Source: DATAUD01 sp036501665
GTDB taxonomy: Bacteria; Verrucomicrobiota; Verrucomicrobiia; Limisphaerales; Palsa-1400
Direction of reading: 5' to 3'
Assembly (NCBI GenBank): GCA_036501665.1
Contig: DASXZW010000124.1
Location: forward strand, 16,314-80,313
Length of the DNA: 64,000 nt
Within the stretch, counting starts at the first letter, position 1, and the number at the start of each line of letters is the position of its first letter. The notes under the pieces were generated by a model that saw only the letters and a list, made by a program, of their open reading frames with translations, was not told the DNA's origin and did no database searches. A program made the position numbers and the translations under genes. Positions 56,982 to 64,000 of this stretch are shown piece after piece.

Positions 56982-57875
56982 CTACGGTTGGCCGTGTTCT
57001 TTGCGCCAATCGGAAAGTTTGGCGTCGATGGCCGCCCGGCGTTCTTCCCAATCCCTCCAAGGCCCATCCCAATGCGCTCCCGTCAATTTTTTCCGCGCTG
57101 CGGGAAGTATCTCCCGAAGTTTTTCGTTTTGACGCGCCGCATCGCCCATCCGATCCCACTTGAAGTCCGACTCAATCAGATTCAGATAATTCTCCGGGTA
57201 ATCCGGCGCAAGTTCCACCGCGCGCTCCATATGCTGAATCGCCTGCGTCCGGCTCCCCACGCTCAACGGCGAACCTGGCGCATCGCGATAAAGCACTCCG
57301 AGATTTCGGTCCGGCCCCGCAAAATCCAGATGCTCATCCAAGCCGCGCGCGGCCTCCCATTCCTTCCGCATTTGCCGGACGAGCGGCAGCGCCCCCAGCG
57401 ATTTTGTTTGCGCCACCTGGCCGACGTTCATCCCCAGATAATAATGCGCCGCTGCATTGTTCGGCTCGCGCTTCAGCAATTCCTCGCACACATCGGCGCC
57501 TTCGTGGCCAAGTTTGGCGCGGTCCGAGTCCTTGTCCGACAAGTCTGCCACTTCAAAACAGGCTTGCGCGAATTGCCACGCTGCGACCGCGTCGGTTTGA
57601 TTGGTTTCGTAGCGGGATTTTGCGAGGTCGTAGGCCTGTTCCGCGACAATTTGGGCCGGGCTTACGGGGTGTTTTGAATCTGCAACAAGGGTGGTTGTGT
57701 ACAGTAGAATAATAAACAATGGAAAAATCCATCGGTTCCATCGGCCAAATGCATTGGTGTTGCCAGATGGGGACGGACTGCCCAGTCTTGCATGGACGCC
57801 TCGGCGAGGCGTCCCTACCACACTCGTTTTTTTCGCCCCGCGCTTCATAGGAATTCGCAACGCGCGGTTGATCAT
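56982..57875 (-). CDS. TPR-containing protein, possibly membrane-anchored
   Basis: The 297-residue product starts at ATG 57875, which overlaps the stop of the RF3 gene (TGATG). The N-terminus contains a translated palindrome (PRRGVHARLGSPSPSGN) followed by a membrane helix (WIFPLFIILLYTTTLVADS), then three or more TPR-like helix pairs (EQAYDLAKSRYETNQTDAVA, NNAAAHYYLGMNVGQVAQTK, AIQHMERAVELAPDYPENYL). Its partners are unknown. A second start (MKRGAKKTS) lies 27 bases into the gene. Confidence 0.75.
   Translation of the reverse strand: MINRALRIPMKRGAKKTSVVGTPRRGVHARLGSPSPSGNTNAFGRWNRWIFPLFIILLYTTTLVADSKHPVSPAQIVAEQAYDLAKSRYETNQTDAVAAWQFAQACFEVADLSDKDSDRAKLGHEGADVCEELLKREPNNAAAHYYLGMNVGQVAQTKSLGALPLVRQMRKEWEAARGLDEHLDFAGPDRNLGVLYRDAPGSPLSVGSRTQAIQHMERAVELAPDYPENYLNLIESDFKWDRMGDAARQNEKLREILPAARKKLTGAHWDGPWRDWEERRAAIDAKLSDWRKEHGQP
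57793..57820. repeat. GGACGCCTCGGCGAGGCGTCC palindrome family, copy 2, inside a coding region
   Basis: GGACGCCTCGGCGAGGCGTC recurs from 31923 and is read as PRRGV-type residues near the N-terminus of the TPR protein gene. Confidence 0.75.
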
Positions 57876-59479
57876 CAATTTTCCCGGTTCGTCCCGACTG
57901 GAACGCTCGACAGCGTGACGCCCGGGTTCGTGCGCGGAAAATATTCCGCCGCCCACTGGTTCGGAAAAAGAACCACAGGATTGCGCCCCATGTCGTACGC
58001 CAGCCGCGAATCGCTCGGCAGCGACAGCGCGTCCAAATCTGATTCCTGGAATGAAACCGGTAGCCAGCGAATCACCGTCCACGGCGACGGTTCCACGCGG
58101 GACGCCGCGCCATATTCGCTTTCCAGACGGAATTGCGTCACTTCAAATTGCAGCGGCCCGACCGCCGCCAGCAACGGCACTTTCACCACCGAATCGCGCA
58201 ATTGCAGCACCTGAATCACGCCCTCTTGCAGCAACTGATCCAGCCCCATCCGAAACTGCTTGAACTTCGCCGTGTTCGGATTGTGCAAGTAGGCGAAAGA
58301 TTCCGGCGTGAATCGCGGCATCTCTTTGTACCAAATATTTTTGTCCGTCGTCAGCGTGTCGCCGATGCCAAATTCCGAATGCCCGACCAGCCCGATGATG
58401 TCCCCCGGATACGCCTCGTTGACCACCTCGCGTTCGTTGCCGAAAAGTTTGTGCGAGCTGGAAAGGCGCACTTTTTTTTCCGTGCGCGGATGAATCACCG
58501 TCATGTCGCGCTCGAATTTTCCCGAGCAAACGCGCACAAACGCGATGCGGTCGCGGTGCTTCGGGTCCATGTTCGCCTGAATCTTGAAAATGAACCCGGA
58601 AAATTCCGGGTGCGTCGGAGAAATTTCCGACCCGGCCATCACGCGCGCCTTCGGCGGCGGCGAATGCGCCAGAAACCCGTCCAGGAGCAGTTGCACGCCA
58701 AAATTATTGACACCACTGCCGAAGAAAACCGGCGTCGTTTTTCCCGCCAACACCGACGCCTCGTCAAACGTTTCCCCCGCGCCCTGCAACATTTCCAATT
58801 CCTCCGAAACCTGCGCGAAAGTCTCCGCCGGCAGCCGGTTGCGGATGATCGGATCGTCAAAGCCTCCAACCTTCTCAGGCGCGCGGTACTGCCCGCCAAT
58901 CGTCCGCTCAAATAAATGCACTTGATGCGCCCGCCGGTCAAAAACCCCTTGAAACTCAAACCCGTTCCCAATCGGCCAGTTCACCGGAAAAGCCCCAATG
59001 CCCAGCACCTTCTCCAGCTCATCCAGCAACGCCAGCGGCGGCTTCATCGGGCGGTCGCATTTGTTCATGAAAGTAAAAATCGGCACGCCCCGCTGCCGGC
59101 AAACCTCGAACAGCTTCAGCGTCTGGCTTTCGATTCCCTTTCCCGAGTCGATCACCATCACCACCGAATCCACCGCCGTCAGCACGCGGTAAGTGTCCTC
59201 GGAAAAATCCTTGTGGCCGGGGGTGTCAAGCAAATTTATGCGAAACCCGGCGTAATCGAATTGCAGCACCGTCGAGCTGATCGAAATCCCGCGCTTGCGC
59301 TCCAGCTCCATCCAGTCGGAAGTTGTCGCGCGCTGGTTCTTCCGCGCCGTGACCGACCCCGCCAATTGCACCGCCCCGCCGTAAAGAAGAAGTTTCTCAG
59401 TGAGCGTGGTCTTCCCCGCGTCCGGATGCGAAATAATCGCAAACGTCCGCCGCTTCTCTATTTCCTTGGCGATATCCAC
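57875..59479 (-). CDS. prfC: Peptide chain release factor 3
   Basis: The 534-residue product from GTG 59479 has the translation GTPase motifs in order: FAIISHPDAGKTTLTEKLL (P-loop), NQRATTSDWMELERKRGISI (switch I region), DTPGHKDFSEDTYR (switch II), NKCDRP, and the RF3-type C-terminal domains. RF3 recycles RF1/RF2 from the ribosome. The frame continues upstream with MLAVARRALRESE, but that part is translated from a dispersed repeat also present at 60294 and 61338, so the start is set at GTG. The gene is coupled to the downstream TPR gene. Confidence 0.92.
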   Translation of the reverse strand: MDIAKEIEKRRTFAIISHPDAGKTTLTEKLLLYGGAVQLAGSVTARKNQRATTSDWMELERKRGISISSTVLQFDYAGFRINLLDTPGHKDFSEDTYRVLTAVDSVVMVIDSGKGIESQTLKLFEVCRQRGVPIFTFMNKCDRPMKPPLALLDELEKVLGIGAFPVNWPIGNGFEFQGVFDRRAHQVHLFERTIGGQYRAPEKVGGFDDPIIRNRLPAETFAQVSEELEMLQGAGETFDEASVLAGKTTPVFFGSGVNNFGVQLLLDGFLAHSPPPKARVMAGSEISPTHPEFSGFIFKIQANMDPKHRDRIAFVRVCSGKFERDMTVIHPRTEKKVRLSSSHKLFGNEREVVNEAYPGDIIGLVGHSEFGIGDTLTTDKNIWYKEMPRFTPESFAYLHNPNTAKFKQFRMGLDQLLQEGVIQVLQLRDSVVKVPLLAAVGPLQFEVTQFRLESEYGAASRVEPSPWTVIRWLPVSFQESDLDALSLPSDSRLAYDMGRNPVVLFPNQWAAEYFPRTNPGVTLSSVPVGTNREN

Positions 59480-59522
59480 AGGAACGTGGAAGATACCACC
59501 AATCCCCCGAAGGGCAAGCAAC

Positions 59523-59560
59523 TCACTTTCCCGCAAAGCGCGGCGAGCCACCGCGAGCAT
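59523..59560. repeat. AAGCGCGGCGAGCC repeat family, copy 1
   Basis: CCGCAAAGCGCGGCGAGCCA plus CCGCGAGCAT. Copies at 60294-60339 and 61338-61380. It gives an in-frame but probably untranslated extension to prfC. Confidence 0.75.
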
Positions 59561-59613
59561 CTACTCCCTCGCAAAAAAGACCCTTTCCGCACATTCAGAG
59601 AGGGGCAGGAAAA

Positions 59614-59982
59614 CTAACATGCCTTTTTCAAATTCTCCTGCACTCTAAACATTACGATTTTGCTTATGAGGCTAAAAGGGATCGGTTTATCCAACGGAAA
59701 CCGCACCGAGCCTTTTGCGCCCTTATAAACCGATAACTCTTGCTTGAATTGCGCAATTCCTGAAGCCGTAGGATAAAACCCAATGTGCTTTTTGAACGCG
59801 GCAAAATGCACCAAATTACCGTTCAAAGTGAAGGTCGGTATTCCATAACCAATCTTCTCTTCAGCTCGCGGGGCCGCTTTTTTAATCGTGACCCTTATCT
59901 TTTCCAGAATCTCTCGAACATTCTTCGGGAAGTTGCTGATATACTCGTCGATATTCCTGGCTGCGACCCGCTCATTTTTCAT
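59614..59982 (-). CDS. DUF1801 family protein
   Basis: The 122-residue product has the DUF1801 (YdhG-like) pattern: IDEYISNFPKNVREILEKIR, APRAEEKIGYGIPTF, FAAFKKHIGFYPTASGIAQF, SVRFPLDKPIPFSLISKIVM. It is a small soluble fold with no proven activity, common in soil bacteria. It lies upstream of, and in the same direction as, prfC, separated by a repeat. Length matches the family. Confidence 0.88.
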   Translation of the reverse strand: MKNERVAARNIDEYISNFPKNVREILEKIRVTIKKAAPRAEEKIGYGIPTFTLNGNLVHFAAFKKHIGFYPTASGIAQFKQELSVYKGAKGSVRFPLDKPIPFSLISKIVMFRVQENLKKAC

Positions 59983-60010
59983 GATTAAATCTTACGTCAA
60001 ACGTTCTACA

Positions 60011-60221
60011 AGCCATCTCATAAAAAGCCGTGGATGGCGGCGGGACGAGATTTGGGCCGGGGGCGAGGCGCGCCGAAGGAGCATGGCATCCGCTTTGCGG
60101 TGCATCTCTTATATCTTATATTGTGCCGTCTCCCGCAAGGGGACTGTGACTGAGGCGCAACGAAGCACCCGGCCCAAAGATCCCCCGCTTCCGCCGCCGC
60201 GGATATTTATGAGATGGCTTG
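60011..60221. repeat. 211-bp element with long imperfect terminal inverted repeats
   Basis: The ends AAGCCATCTCATAAA (60011) and the reverse complement at 60207-60221 match over 15 bases. The arms continue with lower match to GGGCCGGG for about 50 bases. The middle is gene-free. This looks like a MITE-like element or a large RNA hairpin. No gene is visible in the whole 59983-60447 stretch. Confidence 0.65.
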
Positions 60222-60293
60222 CAATCATTTTCAAAGGCGAACGTTCCCCATGCGACGGCGAGTTTAGCCCCAAGTCAATATCCAAATCTCCCA

Positions 60294-60339
60294 CTCACTT
60301 CCGCGCAAGGCGCGGCGAGCCACCGCGAGCATCTTCCTC
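60294..60339. repeat. AAGCGCGGCGAGCC repeat family, copy 2
   Basis: CTCACTTCCGCGCAAGGCGC followed by GGCGAGCCACCGCGAGCATC; same family as 59523 and 61338. Confidence 0.75.
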
Positions 60340-60447
60340 TTGATTTGCGAAGACATCGAAACCAATTTAAGTCTGAACCATAAAGAACCGATAATCTTGA
60401 TTGACTAACAAAGGCGAAAATGCCACAAATCGCTCCCATAACCGGGA

Positions 60448-60699
60448 ATGAGCCGAAGCGAAAACACAAAACATTTGGTTCTTGCTGGCAATTCCGACGC
60501 AAACATTCGTTTCGACGCCCTTTGCAGCATGTTGAGAGATTTGGGATTCAAAGAGAGAATTAAAGGCAGCCACCATATTTTTACGTTTCCAAATGTTCGA
60601 GAAATCATTAACTTGCAGCCGGATGGGAATGGGAAGGCCAAAAAATATCAAGTCAGGCAAGTCCGACATCTATTAGAAATCTATGCCATCGGAAAATAA
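60448..60699 (+). CDS. hicA: HicA-type toxin
   Basis: The 83-residue product has the HicA fold: NIRFDALCSMLRDLGFKERI, the KGSHHIF motif with catalytic His (42-43), and a C-terminus QVRQVRHLLEIYAIGK. HicA toxins bind double-stranded RNA-like structures and cut mRNA. This longer form with SDANIRFDALC is a known subfamily. The stop lies inside hicB (17-base overlap), so the pair is coupled. Confidence 0.88.
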   Translation: MSRSENTKHLVLAGNSDANIRFDALCSMLRDLGFKERIKGSHHIFTFPNVREIINLQPDGNGKAKKYQVRQVRHLLEIYAIGK

Positions 60700-61078
60700 T
60701 TATTCAATGGACATGATTTGGAGTGGCGAAGATGAAGCATACCTCGCCCAAGTGAGAGAACTTCCCGGTTGCGTGGCCGATGGGAAAACCCCTGTGGAGG
60801 CTCTGCAGAATTTGCAAATAGTCGTTCAAGAATGGCTTGAGACGGCTCGTGAGGAGGGGCGCCCGGTCCCGCCGCCACGGACGTTGGAAATGGTTGATCA
60901 GCATTTAATGACCGCGCAACAGCAATTGCACGAGCAAGTTCAAAACGTCATTAAAGAAACTGTTCAGAGCATTTTGAACAACGCGGCCGAACAACAGGCC
61001 TCTCAAAACATACCGCGCGTTCCCTCATGGCGAGAAGGAAGCTTCGCTGATTTCGACCTCCTCTCAAAAAATAAGTGA
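60683..61078 (+). CDS. hicB: HicB-type antitoxin
   Basis: The 131-residue product has the HicB N-terminal pattern (SMDMIWSGEDEAYLAQVREL, PGCVADGKTPVEALQNLQIV) with the EAYLAQV-LPGCVADG signature, then a longer helical C-terminus (QHLMTAQQQLHEQVQNVIKE) that differs from the usual ribbon-helix-helix end. It should neutralise the HicA encoded directly upstream. A second ATG (MDMIW) lies 24 bases in and may be the true start. Confidence 0.85.
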   Translation: MPSENNYSMDMIWSGEDEAYLAQVRELPGCVADGKTPVEALQNLQIVVQEWLETAREEGRPVPPPRTLEMVDQHLMTAQQQLHEQVQNVIKETVQSILNNAAEQQASQNIPRVPSWREGSFADFDLLSKNK

Positions 61079-61112
61079 GTCCGTTCATCGAATTTTCCGT
61101 GGCCCCACAACC

Positions 61113-61180
61113 ATCTCATTAACACCCAACTTCAGTTGGGTGGTTCTCATCTAGCATCGAGTGAACCGCTTCAGCGGTTT
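61113..61180. repeat. CACCCAACTTCAGTTGGGTG palindrome family, copy
   Basis: CACCCAACTTCAGTTGGGTG is a clean palindrome, followed by a GAACCGCTTCAGCGGTTT hairpin. A matching unit is at 38469-38535. Confidence 0.8.
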
Positions 61181-61235
61181 TAGTCGCAGCATCATCAGAG
61201 AAAACCGCCTTCCGCCAACGGTCTTGGCCTGACGT

Positions 61236-61320
61236 AAATTTTGAAAGCCCTGGAAGGGCGACCTGATAATAGCCCGGGGCGGCCAGCCCATGCTTTTGAT
61301 GGGCTGGCAAGCCCCGGGTT
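61236..61320. repeat. Hairpin element related to the 260-bp repeat
   Basis: The bases TGAAAGCCCTGGAAGGGCGA resemble units of the 5006 element. AGCCCGGGGCGGCCAGCCCA (61271-) pairs with ATGGGCTGGCAAGCCCCGGG (61299-), a strong 20-base stem. The gap 61079-61422 holds only repeats. Confidence 0.7.
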
Positions 61321-61337
61321 AACGTCCAACTCTCTCC

Positions 61338-61380
61338 CTCACTTCCGCGCAAAGCGCGGCGAGCCCTCGCGAGCGTTTTC
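61338..61380. repeat. AAGCGCGGCGAGCC repeat family, copy 3
   Basis: CTCACTTCCGCGCAAAGCGC followed by GGCGAGCCCTCGCGAGCG; same family as 59523 and 60294. Confidence 0.75.
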
Positions 61381-61422
61381 TTCCTTCCAAAGAAGGCGTC
61401 GGCCGGACGCTTCAAGAAAATT

Positions 61423-63705
61423 TCACCTTTTCAACCGAAAGAATTGCGCGCCGCCGGAAATGGGATTCGTCACCAGAAACTGCGAGCCTTGCACGGGTGG
61501 GTTGGTGGTGACACTGGTCCAGTTGGCGGCAGTGCCCAGATTCGGCGATGATTGCAAAGTGAACCCTGCATAGTTGGTCGGCCACGCAAACACGATTTGG
61601 TTATTGACTACCATCCCACCCAATAAGGGCAACGACGCGGCCTTCGCCGCCGGGACACCTTTCCGAATATCGCAGGCGTCAATTTCCGCCACGTAAACAC
61701 TGCCGGAACTATCCACAGCCACACCATTAGGGAAGAAAAAGCGCGCGGTATCGCCCGTGCCGTCATCGGTGCCGGAAGCTTGCGCCAACCCGGCCAGCGT
61801 CGTCACCGCTCCCTCCGGCGTGATCTTGCGGATCGTGTAATTGTAATAGTCGGCCACAAAAATATTACCGGAACCATCCACCGCCACACCACGAGGAAAA
61901 TCGAACAGAGCCGCGCTGCCCGTTCCGTCATCGCCGCCGATGGATCCAGCCAACCCGGCCAGCGTCGTTACCACTCCCGTCGGCGTGATTTTGCGGATCA
62001 TCTGGTTTCCGCTATCGCCTACATAAACATTGCCGGAGCTATCCACAGCCACGCCAAAAGGCGCGAAGAACCGCGCCGTGCTGTTTGTGCCGTCAGCACT
62101 GCCATAGATACCCACCGATCCGGCCAATGTTGTCACCACACCATCGGGAGTTATCTTGCGGATCGTTTGGTTGCCAGTGTCCGCCACATAAACGTTGCCC
62201 GAGCCATCTACGGCCAAACCAGAGGAATCATTGAACCGCGCCGTGCTGTTTGTCCCGTCGGCGCTGCCCGGGGATCCGGCCAATCCCGCCAGCGTCGTTA
62301 CCACTCCCGCCGACGTAATCTTGCGGATCGTGTTGTTCCCGTTATCCGTCACATAAACATTGCCGGAGCTGTCAACCGCCACCGCAAAAGGGTCGTAGAA
62401 CCGCGCCGTGCTGTTCGTTCCGTCAGCGCTCCCAATGGTTGCCGCCAGGCCGGCCAGCGTTGTCACCGCGCCCTCCGGTGTAATCTTGCGGATCGTTTGG
62501 TTCAAAGTATCCGCCACATAAACATTCCCGTTCGTATCTACTGCCACACCATAAGGAGAATCGAACCGCGCCGCGCTCCCCGTCCCGTCAGCATTGCCAA
62601 AGACCGGCCCTGATCCGGCAAGCGTCGTTACCACTGCCGCCGATGTCACCATGCGAATCTCGTAATTTAAGGAGTCGGCCACAAAAATATTGCCCGAGGC
62701 GTCCACCGCCATTCCCAAAGGCTCATCGAACAGCGCCGCCTTGCCTTTCCCGTCAAAGTTGCCAAACGCGTTTGCCGATCCTGCGAACACCGTCACCGTT
62801 CCGGCCGGGGTGATCTTGCGAATCGTATCGTTGTCGGTATCCGCCACATAAACATTGCCTGAACCATCCACCGTCACACCGGAAGGCGCATCGAACAACG
62901 TTGAACCGGCAAGTGTCGTCACGACTCCTGCCGGCGTGATCATGCGAATCGTGCCGTTGCCAGTATCCGCCACATAAAGATTTCCAGAGCCATCCGTTGC
63001 AACAGCTAAAGGCGCATTAAAGCGCGCCGTGCCGTTCGTCCCGTCGACGCTGCCACTATGTTGCGGCAACCCGGCCAGCGTCGTCACCATTCCCGACGGG
63101 CTGATGACGCGAATCGTGTTGTTGTCAGTGTCCGCCACATAAACTTTTCCTGAGTTATCCACCGCCACACCAGAAGGCGTATCGAACAGCGCGGTGCTGT
63201 TCGTCCCATCGGTGCTGCCTTGGAATCTAGCCGATCCGGCGAGCGTTGTCACTTCCCCTGCTGGGGTGATCTCGCGGATCGTATGGTTGCCGCTGTCCGC
63301 CACATAAATATTGCCGGAGCCACCCAATGCCACACTTGTAGGAAGATAGAACCGCGCCGCGCTGCCGGTTCCGTCGGCGCTGCCCGACACTCCCGGCGAC
63401 CCTGCCAGCGTCGTCACGACTCCCGTCGGCGTGACCTTGCGTATCGCGTAATTGTAGGTATCCGCCACATAAACATTGCCGTTCGTATCAACCGCCACAC
63501 CAGAAACGGCAGTGAACTGCGCCGCGCTGCCAATTCCATCAGCATAACCAGGCCCCCCGCCGCCCGCGAAATGGGTAAACGTGTACGGTTCATAATTTGC
63601 CGAGGCCAACAGTTGACATGCGCTCAAGCCGATCGTCACGACAACAGCGGCTGTCAGTAATATGGCTTTTGAGATTCGATTTTGTTTGGGCGATTCAAGT
63701 TTCAT
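61423..63705 (-). CDS. Secreted NHL-repeat protein
   Basis: The 760-residue product starts at ATG 63705 with a signal sequence containing a lipobox-like LSAC (MKLESPKQNRISKAILLTAA, then VVVTIGLSAC), so it may be a lipoprotein. About twelve NHL repeats of about 57 residues follow (VAVDSSGNVYVADTGNQTIR, KITPDGVVTTLAG and variants), making one or two large propellers. The C-terminal domain ends AQFFRLKR, a verrucomicrobial end. The repeats are also near-identical at DNA level, so the copy number may change by recombination. The function is unknown, perhaps binding of proteins or glycans outside the cell. Confidence 0.88.
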   Translation of the reverse strand: MKLESPKQNRISKAILLTAAVVVTIGLSACQLLASANYEPYTFTHFAGGGGPGYADGIGSAAQFTAVSGVAVDTNGNVYVADTYNYAIRKVTPTGVVTTLAGSPGVSGSADGTGSAARFYLPTSVALGGSGNIYVADSGNHTIREITPAGEVTTLAGSARFQGSTDGTNSTALFDTPSGVAVDNSGKVYVADTDNNTIRVISPSGMVTTLAGLPQHSGSVDGTNGTARFNAPLAVATDGSGNLYVADTGNGTIRMITPAGVVTTLAGSTLFDAPSGVTVDGSGNVYVADTDNDTIRKITPAGTVTVFAGSANAFGNFDGKGKAALFDEPLGMAVDASGNIFVADSLNYEIRMVTSAAVVTTLAGSGPVFGNADGTGSAARFDSPYGVAVDTNGNVYVADTLNQTIRKITPEGAVTTLAGLAATIGSADGTNSTARFYDPFAVAVDSSGNVYVTDNGNNTIRKITSAGVVTTLAGLAGSPGSADGTNSTARFNDSSGLAVDGSGNVYVADTGNQTIRKITPDGVVTTLAGSVGIYGSADGTNSTARFFAPFGVAVDSSGNVYVGDSGNQMIRKITPTGVVTTLAGLAGSIGGDDGTGSAALFDFPRGVAVDGSGNIFVADYYNYTIRKITPEGAVTTLAGLAQASGTDDGTGDTARFFFPNGVAVDSSGSVYVAEIDACDIRKGVPAAKAASLPLLGGMVVNNQIVFAWPTNYAGFTLQSSPNLGTAANWTSVTTNPPVQGSQFLVTNPISGGAQFFRLKR

Positions 63706-63901
63706 AGCTTGTATCTGTTTGTTGCAACAACTCTGTTCCGAGCAGAATTTCAGTTTGGCCAGGAGCCAGCCGCAAAAGGGTACTGAACGGGACAGTCCTA
63801 TTACCAGAATCGCCGTATGGGCGCAAGCCCAAGGGGAGGGCCGCAAAAAAACTAAATGACTAGAGCAATTAAAGAAATTCTGTGGCCGTTTGAAGCGAGG
63901 A

Positions 63902-63985
63902 TTTTTGAGTTCTGGCAAGGCTTTGGCGACAGAGCATATCCAAAGTGATCTGCGATGGAGCCGAAACGCCGCCAGAACTCAAAAA
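63902..63985. repeat. 84-bp element with perfect 15-base inverted ends
   Basis: TTTTTGAGTTCTGGC (63902-63916) and GCCAGAACTCAAAAA (63971-63985) are exact inverted copies flanking a 54-base loop region. No gene is visible in 63706-64000. It may be a transposon end, a MITE or a terminator-like structured RNA. Confidence 0.7.
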
Positions 63986-64000
63986 GACCGCTCTTTTTCA

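Noticed and set aside
61423..63705. Regular DNA repeats as a CRISPR or satellite
   Set aside because: The period of about 171 bases matches the NHL protein repeat and the frame is open throughout.
1..64000. tRNA or rRNA genes
   Set aside because: No cloverleaf with a GTTCGA-type arm and CCA-side pairing, and no rRNA-like stretch, was recognised by eye on either strand; small ones could be missed.

Overview
The window looks like chromosomal DNA of a verrucomicrobium (Verrucomicrobiota, probably the Pedosphaera/Limisphaera side). The clues are a DUF1559-type secreted pseudopilin with the GFTLIELLVVIAIIAIL start, a paired DUF1587/1592/1588-type cytochrome and DUF1552 protein, a fused SecDF, large secreted beta-propeller proteins that end in a short 'FFRL'-like tail, and many short dispersed palindromes. 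The assignment rests on gene content only; no rRNA or tRNA gene was seen.

Layout. 1-1302 is the 3' part of a SulP transporter. 1602-4974 is a complete pqqABCDE operon in which pqqA is only 31 codons long and pqqB appears to start at ATT. 5339-12486 holds two translationally coupled secreted diheme cytochromes; the first is an 1806-residue mosaic with a beta-propeller, PA14 and chitobiase-type domains. 12491-15429 holds a YVTN propeller protein, a pseudopilin and a GH43/GH130-like propeller protein.

15583-31880 is a one-direction block of phage-type structural genes: a Mu gp29-like portal, a Mu I-like protease with a nested scaffold start, a decoration protein, a probable major capsid protein, a gp36-like adaptor, tail proteins, a tail fibre with an SGNH hydrolase domain and a Sec signal peptide, hub-like proteins and a zinc-ribbon protein. 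I see no terminase, tape measure, integrase, transposase or lysis gene. The gaps, and even some reading frames, of the block carry AATTAG/GAATTC-type and GTGGAC-type low-complexity repeats. This is the most unusual part of the window.

32051-38424 (minus strand) encodes a TMTC-like membrane/TPR protein, a PQQ-like propeller protein and a large secreted protein of unknown function. 38969-42848 is a yajC-secDF-terC operon. 43033-46439 has a RelE/ParE-type toxin-antitoxin pair, a lone HicB, PhoH and a GST-like protein. 46636-52373 has a serpin and the DUF1592/DUF1552 pair. 52492-53099 is a VapBC-like pair. 53195-56463 is a tightly coupled ketosynthase, degenerate ketosynthase, ketoreductase and acyl carrier protein cassette, probably a small type II polyketide or fatty-acid-like pathway. 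56450-59982 holds a lipoprotein, a TPR protein, release factor 3 and a DUF1801 protein. 60448-61078 is HicAB, and 61423-63705 is a secreted NHL-repeat protein.

At least eight families of dispersed repeats are scattered between, and sometimes inside, the genes. Several apparent N-terminal extensions are simply translated repeats, so gene starts were chosen downstream of them.
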